64,000 nt of DNA from Ornithinimicrobium ciconiae (lineage in GTDB: Bacteria > Actinomycetota > Actinomycetes > Actinomycetales > Dermatophilaceae). Location: the NCBI RefSeq assembly GCF_007197575.1, contig NZ_CP041616.1:248001-312000 (forward strand), given 5' to 3'. Made by a program: the position numbers and the translations under genes. Below are positions 53,374 to 64,000 of the stretch, in pieces (the stretch's first letter is position 1; every line of letters starts with the position of its first letter). The notes beneath the pieces were generated by a model that saw only the letters and a program-made list of their open reading frames with translations, had not been told where the DNA came from and ran no database searches.

Positions 53374-54471
53374 ATGCAGTTGGGAATGATCGGACTGGGC
53401 AAGATGGGCGCCAATATGCGCGACCGTCTCCGCGCCGCTGGCCACGAGGTCGTGGGCTACGACCTCAACCCCGAGGTCCGGGACGTGGACAGTCTGAGCG
53501 CCCTGGTCGAGGCCCTGGAGGCTCCGCGGGTGGTGTGGGTGATGGTCCCCCACGGCGAGCCGACGCAGCAGACGGTCGACGAGCTCGGCTCCCTGCTGAC
53601 CGAGGGCGACCTGGTGATCGAGGGTGGCAACAGCCACTTCACCGACGACGTCAAGCACCACGCTGAGCTGGGCAGCAAGGGGATCGGCTATCTTGACTGC
53701 GGTGTCTCGGGAGGCATCTGGGGCATCACCGAGGGCTATGGCCTGATGTGCGGTGGCGAGACCGAGTGGGTCGAGAAGGCGATGCCGATCTTCGACGCGC
53801 TGCGCCCGGAGGGACCCCGCGAGGAGGGCTGGGTGCACGCCGGTGAGGTGGGCTCTGGCCACTACGCCAAGATGGTCCATAACGGCATTGAGTACGGCCT
53901 GATGCACGCCTACGCCGAGGGCTTCGAGCTGCTCACCGCCAAGGACACCGTCAAGGACGTCGAGGGTGTCTTCCGTGCTTGGACCCGGGGCACGGTCGTG
54001 CGCTCCTGGCTGCTGGACCTGATGGTCAAGGCCCTGGAGGAGACCCCCGGCCTGGAGGGCGTCAGCGAGTACACCACCGACTCCGGCGAGGGACGCTGGA
54101 CCCTGATCGAGGGGATCGAGAACGCGGTGCCGATGCCGGTGCTGAGCGCGGCCCTGTTCGCGCGGTTCGCCTCCCGTCAGGAGAACTCCCCCGCGATGCA
54201 GGCCGTCGCGGCACTGCGCGGCCAGTTCGGTGGGCACGCTGTGCAGATGCTCGACGAGGAGACCCCGCAGGTCCACCAGGGTGCCGAGCCCAAGCACGAC
54301 GAGGGCACCGAGCGTCCCGGCGCGGGCGCAGAGGCCCCGGGCGGTCAGTCGGCAGGGTCCGAGGCAGCGGATGCTGGCCCCTCCTCCGGCTCCGGTGACA
54401 CCGACGGGTCGTCCGCACCCGGGGCGGACGCCGGTCCCACCTCGGGCTCCGGCGACACCGACGCGGGCTAG
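53374..54471 (+). CDS. gnd: 6-phosphogluconate dehydrogenase, decarboxylating (GndA-like short form)
   Basis: 365 residues. The Rossmann start [15 protein letters not shown] binds NAD(P); the substrate blocks are [20 protein letters not shown] and [16 protein letters not shown] with the catalytic Lys. It oxidises 6-phosphogluconate to ribulose 5-phosphate and CO2. The family normally ends near residue 300; here a further ~60 residues (from [12 protein letters not shown]) are a disordered Gly/Ser/Asp tail. The second ATG (53374) is 7 nt from AGGAG; the first (53368) is too near. Confidence 0.93.
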   Translation: MQLGMIGLGKMGANMRDRLRAAGHEVVGYDLNPEVRDVDSLSALVEALEAPRVVWVMVPHGEPTQQTVDELGSLLTEGDLVIEGGNSHFTDDVKHHAELGSKGIGYLDCGVSGGIWGITEGYGLMCGGETEWVEKAMPIFDALRPEGPREEGWVHAGEVGSGHYAKMVHNGIEYGLMHAYAEGFELLTAKDTVKDVEGVFRAWTRGTVVRSWLLDLMVKALEETPGLEGVSEYTTDSGEGRWTLIEGIENAVPMPVLSAALFARFASRQENSPAMQAVAALRGQFGGHAVQMLDEETPQVHQGAEPKHDEGTERPGAGAEAPGGQSAGSEAADAGPSSGSGDTDGSSAPGADAGPTSGSGDTDAG

Positions 54472-54505
54472 CCCCGCGGCATACCGAGCACTCGTCCGAC
54501 ACGTC

Positions 54506-55789
54506 GTGCACCTGCGCCATCTCAGCGTCACCGACTTCCGGAGCTATCACGGCGCCGAGGTGAGTCTGACGCCCGGCATCACCACGCTCCTGGGACGCAA
54601 TGGTGTCGGCAAGACCAACCTGGTCGAGGCTGCCGGCTATCTCGCCACGCTCGGCAGTCACCGGGTCTCCACCGATGCACCGCTGGTCCGGCACGGGGCC
54701 GAGTCGGCGATCGTGCGTGGAGCCGTGGTCCGGGAGGGCCGCGAGAGCATTGTCGAGCTGGAGATCTTGCCCGGGCGCGCCAACCGGGCCCGGCTGAACA
54801 AGTCACCCCAGACCCGGCCCCGTGACCTGCTCGGCACCCTGCGCACCGTGCTCTTCGCCCCGGAGGACCTGTCGCTGGTCAAGGGGGATCCGGCGGAGCG
54901 CCGCCGCTTCCTCGACGACCTGCTGGTCGCCCGTCAGCCGCGCTGGGCGGGGGTGCGCAGCGACTATGACAAGGCGCTCAAGCAGCGCAACGCCCTGCTG
55001 CGGTCGGGCCAGCACCTGTGGCGCGGTGGCCGCAAGCAGGTCCCCCAGCACCGACTCGCCCCCGGTGAGAGCGTCGAGGACGCGCGTGCAGCGGTCGAGT
55101 CGACCCTGGCCGCCTGGGACACGCAGGTCGCGCAGGTCGGCGCCGCCCTGACCTATGCGCGGCTGCGCCTCCTGCGCGACCTCGGCCCCTATCTCGCCGA
55201 GGCCTACTCCAGGATCAGCGACGCCGCGGCGCAGGCCCAGGCGACCTACCGCTCCAGCCTGGAGGGGTCGGTGGCCGAGGCGATCACCGCCGGTGAGGTG
55301 CCTGAGCAGCAGGAGTTGTATGCCGCCACGCTCGCGGTCCTGCAGGAGCGCCGCCGCGAGGAGCAGGAACGCGGCGTCACCCTGGTCGGTCCGCACCGCG
55401 ACGAGCTGGTCCTGTCGCTGGGTGAGCTGCCGGCCAAGGGGTATGCCAGCCACGGAGAGTCCTGGTCGATCGCGCTGGCCCTGCGCCTGGCGTCCTTCCG
55501 GCTGCTGCGCCACGATGTGGGCACCGACCCGGTGCTCGTGCTGGACGACGTCTTCGCCGAGCTGGACTCCGGGCGTCGAGAGCGCCTGGCCGAGCTCGTC
55601 TCCGAGTGCGAGCAGGTGCTCATCACCGCGGCGGTCGCCGAGGACGTGCCGGCGTGGTTGTCGGGCCGCGGGACAATCCTGGACGTGGCAGACGGTGCCG
55701 TCGTGCCGCGGGAGAGCACTGAGCGGGACACTGGTGAGATGCCTGAGCGGGACACTGGTGAGATGCCTGAGCAGGAGTCCGGCGGATGA
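54506..55789 (+). CDS. recF: DNA replication and repair protein RecF
   Basis: 427 residues. Walker [10 protein letters not shown] is at 30-38, the ABC-type signature region lies around 300-330, and [11 protein letters not shown] (near 344) is the Walker B/D-loop. It loads RecA at gaps. The tail has a duplicated RDTGEMPE unit (24-bp repeat). The GTG at 54506 ([14 protein letters not shown]) is the conserved start, though no ribosome-binding site is seen. It overlaps the next ATG. Confidence 0.96.
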   Translation: MHLRHLSVTDFRSYHGAEVSLTPGITTLLGRNGVGKTNLVEAAGYLATLGSHRVSTDAPLVRHGAESAIVRGAVVREGRESIVELEILPGRANRARLNKSPQTRPRDLLGTLRTVLFAPEDLSLVKGDPAERRRFLDDLLVARQPRWAGVRSDYDKALKQRNALLRSGQHLWRGGRKQVPQHRLAPGESVEDARAAVESTLAAWDTQVAQVGAALTYARLRLLRDLGPYLAEAYSRISDAAAQAQATYRSSLEGSVAEAITAGEVPEQQELYAATLAVLQERRREEQERGVTLVGPHRDELVLSLGELPAKGYASHGESWSIALALRLASFRLLRHDVGTDPVLVLDDVFAELDSGRRERLAELVSECEQVLITAAVAEDVPAWLSGRGTILDVADGAVVPRESTERDTGEMPERDTGEMPEQESGG

Positions 55790-56361
55790 CTGGTCCCGAC
55801 GAGTCCGGTCCCGACAGGTCCGGTGCTGACGAGTCCGGGCCTGACGACTCCGAGGAGCGGGCGCCGCTGACTGCAGCGGCCGACGCGCTGGCCCGAGCCC
55901 GCGCCAGCGCTCGGGCTCGAGGGCTGCGACCGGGCCCGCTGGGCAAGAAGCGGACCGCAGGGCAGGAACTGGCCGAGCGCCGCTCCGGCACCGGTGAGGG
56001 CGCGGCACGGGACCCCAGGCTCCTCGGCGGTGAGGTCGACCGGCTGCTGAGCTCACGCGGTTGGGGCGCTGACGTGCAGGTGGGGGCGGTCATCGGCCGG
56101 TGGCCCACCATCGTCGGCGCCGAGGTGTCCCAGCACGTGCAGCCGCTCGGGTTCGATGGCACGGTGCTGACTGTGCAGGCAGACTCCACCGCCTGGGCGA
56201 CGCAGATGAAGCTGCTGAGCAGCTCGGTGCTCGCGCGGATCGAGACCGAGGTCGGTGCGGGGGTGGTCACCGAGATCTCCGTCCGTGGACCGGCCGCGCC
56301 GAGCTGGCGCAAGGGCCGGTTGCGGGCACCGGGACGAGGACCGCGCGACACCTACGGCTGA
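55786..56361 (+). CDS. DUF721 protein
   Basis: 191 residues. An acidic repeat start ([18 protein letters not shown]) is followed by a basic stretch and then the DUF721 core from ~90: [40 protein letters not shown]. The family sits between recF and gyrB in most actinobacteria and its role is unknown; a nucleic-acid-binding fold has been proposed. ATG at 55786 overlaps the recF stop. Confidence 0.9.
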   Translation: MTGPDESGPDRSGADESGPDDSEERAPLTAAADALARARASARARGLRPGPLGKKRTAGQELAERRSGTGEGAARDPRLLGGEVDRLLSSRGWGADVQVGAVIGRWPTIVGAEVSQHVQPLGFDGTVLTVQADSTAWATQMKLLSSSVLARIETEVGAGVVTEISVRGPAAPSWRKGRLRAPGRGPRDTYG

Positions 56362-56482
56362 GTGGGCTCAGGACTGTCTGGGGGCCCGAGGGATGAGGTC
56401 CACCCCAGGACTGGGGCTGTTTGATCGTCAAATTGCCGTTATCTGGCTGTGGAAGGCACTCTTCGAGGCTGTTGACAGGTAG

Positions 56483-58663
<2,181 letters not shown>

Positions 58664-58755
58664 TCACTCGGGGCCGCTGCCCCCGAGCCCCCCGCTGGGC
58701 GCGCCGCCCCAGCCCCCACGCACACCGGACCACCCGACATACGAGAAGGACAGGC

Positions 58756-61418
<2,663 letters not shown>

Positions 61419-61419
<1 letters not shown>

Positions 61420-62057
61420 TGAGCACGACTGGTCCGAACCCGGCCGGCACGGCCGGCGCACAGACGCGGCCCGCCGCGGGCGACGAGACCCAGAAGATCC
61501 GCCGTCCGGGCACCCAGACCGGTCAGGGGACTGGGCTGCGCGACGGTGCGATGGCCCGCACCGCACCGCGCCGGGACCTGAGCGCCGCCGCGGCCCGCGC
61601 CCGGGGCGGTAGTGGCTCCCCGAACGCTGCTGGCAGGAGCCGCAGCACCGCGCGGTCCGCCCCTGGTCGTCCGGTGCGCCGCACCGGGCCCCGTCGGGTG
61701 CGCCTGGTGCTGCAGCGGATCGACCCCTGGTCGGTCATGAAGATCTCATTCCTGGTGTCCGTGGCACTGGGCGTCGCCACCGTGATCATGGTGGCCGTGC
61801 TGTGGACCGTCCTCAACGGCATGAACGTCTTTGCCACGGTCAACGACCTCATCGTGGAGATCACCACCGGTGAGACGTCCTCGGACACCTTCAACCTGAT
61901 GGACTATGTCGGCTTCGGTCGAATCGTGTCGCTGGCCGTGGTGATCGGGGTCATCAACGTGATCCTGCTGACCGCACTGGCGACGCTGACCGCCTTCCTC
62001 TACAACGTGTGCACCGCGCTGGTCGGCGGTGCTCAGCTCACGCTGTCCGACGAGTGA
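61419..62057 (+). CDS. DUF3566 membrane protein
   Basis: 212 residues. A long basic, Ala/Arg/Gly-rich cytosolic part (1-95) is followed by two membrane helices (FLVSVALGVATVIMVAVLWTVL and IVSLAVVIGVINVILLTALA), the DUF3566 pattern. It follows gyrA in most actinobacteria. Its role is unknown; an envelope or division role has been suggested by context. GTG at 61419 shares one base with gyrA's stop. Confidence 0.9.
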
Positions 62058-62072
62058 GATCGTCCCGGCGTC

Positions 62073-62095
62073 GCCGCGGGGCATGATCCCGCGGC
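62073..62095 (+). terminator. hairpin terminator after DUF3566
   Basis: GCCGCGGG (62073-62080) pairs with CCCGCGGC (62088-62095) across a 7-nt loop, 16 bp after the stop. Confidence 0.65.
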
Positions 62096-62217
62096 GCGCC
62101 CCGCTCCACAACCCTGCGCGTGTGGGCAGTTTTACCCATATCGCCAGACCCTCGCCGGTGCCTAGCCTACGAGAGTATCCGTGACAGCAGTCCCGTGACC
62201 TCTCGCTAGGAGCCGCT

Positions 62218-63438
62218 ATGCAGCCGTTGTCCCGTCGTGTGCTCGGCAGCCTTGCCGTGGTGTGCCTGACCACCACCGGCGTCTCGACAGTCGCCTTCGC
62301 CGGCGGCAGGGACCACCACCCGCCGGACCAGGACGGCAAGGTCATCGCCACCGGGCTGAACAGCCCCAGACACCTCACGGCTGCCCCCAACGGTGACCTC
62401 TATGTCGCCGAGTCAGGCACCGGTGGTGACGACTGCGTGGTCCTCGGTGAGGAAGGGCCGGTCGTTGGTGAAGGCGGTTCCCTGGTGCCCTGTGGCAGCT
62501 GGGACCCCGAGGAGCACCCGGACTGGTCAGAGGTCCGGCTGGGCGACACCGGATCCATCACCAAGGTGTCTCGCAAGGGCGGCCAGGACCGGATCGTCAC
62601 CGGACTGCCCTCTGTCGACCTCGGTGGTGGGGAGAGCACCGGCCCCAGCGACGTCTCGGTCAGGGGCAACACCCTGATGGTCACCGTCGGGCTGGGGGCT
62701 CCTCCAGAGATGCGGGACGCGATGGTGCAACTTTTCGATGACGACACCTATGAGGACCTCGCGACCGTCCAGGAGATCAGCTTCCGCGGCCGGCACCGGG
62801 TCATCATCGAGGAGTTCGCGGACCTGGCCCAGTTCGAGACCGACGTCAATCCGCACCCGGACTACCTCGACACCAACCCCAACGCGATCGTGCGTGATCG
62901 GCACGGCTGGTTGGTGACCGATGCCGGCGGCAACAGCGTCCTGCGACTGAACCACGGGGACCTGTCGACCGTCGGTGTCCCTCCGGGTGGGATGGCTGAG
63001 GCTCCGCCCTTCCTGGGGCTGCCTCCCGGGACGATGATCCCGTTCGAACCGGTGCCCACGGCCGCCGAGCGCGGCCCGGACGGAGCCGTCTATGTCAGCC
63101 TGCTGACCGGCTTCCCGTTCCCGGTCGGTGGCTCCACGATCGTGCGGATCGACCGGCACGGCACTGTGTCCGAGTGGGCCAGCGGACTCACCAACGTCAC
63201 CGACCTGACCTGGGCCAACGGCAAGCTGTATGCCGTGCAGCTGGCCAACAACGGCCTGCTGTCCGAGGACCTCACCGGCTCCCTGGTGCGGGTGAAGAAG
63301 GGCTCTGACACGCACAAGGTCATCGCTGACGACCTGTTCGCCCCCTACGGTGTCGCGGTGAGCAAGGGCCATGCCTACGTCACCACCGGCGCGGTCGTTC
63401 CCGGTGGCGGAGAGGTGCTGCGGTTCCGCCTGCACTGA
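62218..63438 (+). CDS. secreted ScyD/ScyE-family beta-propeller protein
   Basis: 406 residues. A Sec signal (VLGSLAVVCLTTTGVSTVAFA) is followed by NHL/beta-propeller-like repeats: ATGLNSPRHLTAAPNGDLYVAE, VTDAGGNSVLRL and AAERGPDGAVYVSLLTGFPF. It resembles ScyD/ScyE-family proteins; outside cyanobacteria their role is unknown. ATG at 62218 follows AGGAG. It stands alone, with a terminator on each side. Confidence 0.8.
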   Translation: MQPLSRRVLGSLAVVCLTTTGVSTVAFAGGRDHHPPDQDGKVIATGLNSPRHLTAAPNGDLYVAESGTGGDDCVVLGEEGPVVGEGGSLVPCGSWDPEEHPDWSEVRLGDTGSITKVSRKGGQDRIVTGLPSVDLGGGESTGPSDVSVRGNTLMVTVGLGAPPEMRDAMVQLFDDDTYEDLATVQEISFRGRHRVIIEEFADLAQFETDVNPHPDYLDTNPNAIVRDRHGWLVTDAGGNSVLRLNHGDLSTVGVPPGGMAEAPPFLGLPPGTMIPFEPVPTAAERGPDGAVYVSLLTGFPFPVGGSTIVRIDRHGTVSEWASGLTNVTDLTWANGKLYAVQLANNGLLSEDLTGSLVRVKKGSDTHKVIADDLFAPYGVAVSKGHAYVTTGAVVPGGGEVLRFRLH

Positions 63439-63518
63439 TCGCCCTCTGACGGCCATCGACTCCTGAACGACGGCTTCCGAGTCCTTTCCCGGGGGAGCCG
63501 CCGGCGGGTGGACGGCAC

Positions 63519-63548
63519 TGGGACCCTGTCTGCACAGGCAGGGTCCCA
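63519..63548. terminator. bidirectional hairpin terminator
   Basis: TGGGACCCTG (63519-63528) pairs perfectly with CAGGGTCCCA (63539-63548) in the gap between convergent genes. Confidence 0.8.
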
Positions 63549-63568
63549 GGCCAAGGCGCGTCGTTGGT

Positions 63569-64000
63569 CTAGTACCCGCGGGTGAGGACCCGCTCGCGTG
63601 CGGAGGCGAGGGCGGAGCCGGACTGACGCCGCGACATACGGCGCAGGGCGATCGGCGCGAGGACCAAGCCGATGACCACCCAGACCCCGAGCACCCCGAA
63701 GGTCTCCCAGGTGCGCCACGACTCCCCGATCTCCAGGGCCACCGCCTCGGCGGGCAGGATCACCGAGCGGAAACCCAGACCCAGCCAGTAAACCGGGAAG
63801 ATCTGCACGACCCACTGCAGCCACTCTGGCAGCCCCGTCACGGGATAGAACAGCCCGGAGACGGCGCACAGGCCATAGATGACCATCGTGGTGAACAGCA
63901 GCGCCATCGGCCCCTTGAAGATCGAGCCCAGCACGGCACCCAGCGGCAGCATGGCGGCGATGGTCAGCGTGGACAGCAGCAGCAGGCGGATCCATCCCCA
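63569..64000 (-). CDS. ABC-2 type transporter permease, C-terminal part (cut by window edge)
   Basis: 144 codons are visible and the gene continues past the right edge. At least three membrane helices are seen (LLLLSTLTIAAMLPLGAVLG, ALLFTTMVIYGLCAVSGLFYP, FGVLGVWVVIGLVLAPIAL). The pattern SGLFYPVTGLPEWLQWVVQIFP, ending in PVYWLGLGFR, is that of drug/polysaccharide exporter permeases of the ABC-2 family. The tail is basic. Its ATPase partner must lie outside the window. Substrate unknown. Confidence 0.85.
   Translation of the reverse strand, partial: WGWIRLLLLSTLTIAAMLPLGAVLGSIFKGPMALLFTTMVIYGLCAVSGLFYPVTGLPEWLQWVVQIFPVYWLGLGFRSVILPAEAVALEIGESWRTWETFGVLGVWVVIGLVLAPIALRRMSRRQSGSALASARERVLTRGY

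Noticed and set aside
62058..62217. tRNA gene after the gyrA/DUF3566 pair, as seen in many actinobacteria
   Set aside because: The sequence holds a terminator hairpin and a promoter region but no cloverleaf.

Overview
The window is chromosomal DNA around the replication origin of a high-GC actinobacterium, most likely a member of Micrococcales. The family is not resolved; Intrasporangiaceae/Ornithinimicrobiaceae-like is a guess. The evidence is the gene order rpmH–dnaA–oriC–dnaN–gnd–recF–DUF721–gyrB–gyrA–DUF3566 on one side of dnaA, and rnpA, yidD, yidC, khpB, rsmG, parA, parB, trxA, trxB, anti-sigma, sigM, murJ, DUF6049, Nudix and pcnA on the other. Many GTG starts, GTGA/ATGA stop-start overlaps, leaderless promoters, a MurJ–pseudokinase fusion and inositol-phosphate synthase also point to Actinomycetota.

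Left part (1–14780), an accessory cell-surface polysaccharide locus: two TupA-like ATP-grasp proteins, two tandem asparagine-synthase-like PP-loop proteins (one intact, one with a ruined nucleotide loop and a shortened C-terminus), a two-domain glycosyltransferase, a small membrane protein, a second family-2 glycosyltransferase, and a tandem pair of acyltransferase-3/SGNH O-acyltransferases. Together they look like machinery that builds and decorates an envelope glycan, perhaps with amino-acyl groups.

14964–21964: two secreted proteins with cell-wall-binding repeats (CW_binding_2) bracket a tight operon. It encodes a cytosolic unknown, a MauE-like redox membrane protein, a MauD-like thioredoxin-fold protein, a Tat-exported Cys/Trp-rich small protein, and a polytopic membrane protein split by a single in-frame TGA. 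This is the best candidate for an undescribed system: a dedicated oxidative-folding module for one disulfide-rich exported protein.

22299–31623: ino1 with its PadR regulator, a class A penicillin-binding protein, a GT87-type mannosyltransferase, a lipoprotein trypsin/PDZ protease, a quinone oxidoreductase and a YdeI-like protein. Several intergenic regions here carry palindromic or tandem repeats.

31722–49564: the conserved left flank of the origin. The pcnA/Nudix pair is divergent and apparently leaderless. Nudix, DUF6049 and murJ form an overlapping run followed by sigM, its anti-sigma and the thioredoxin system. The parAB–rsmG region holds at least five parS-like sites, four of them inside the ParA reading frame. 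50018–61419: dnaA, oriC, dnaN, gnd, recF, DUF721 and both gyrase subunits. The right end has a DUF3566 membrane protein, a secreted ScyD/ScyE-like beta-propeller protein and the end of an ABC-2 permease.

A roughly 60-bp AT-richer repeat occurs in two unrelated genes (1872–1930 and 17761–17820). It is translated in the same frame in both, and it is absent from the paralogue of the first. It behaves like a small protein-coding insertion element.
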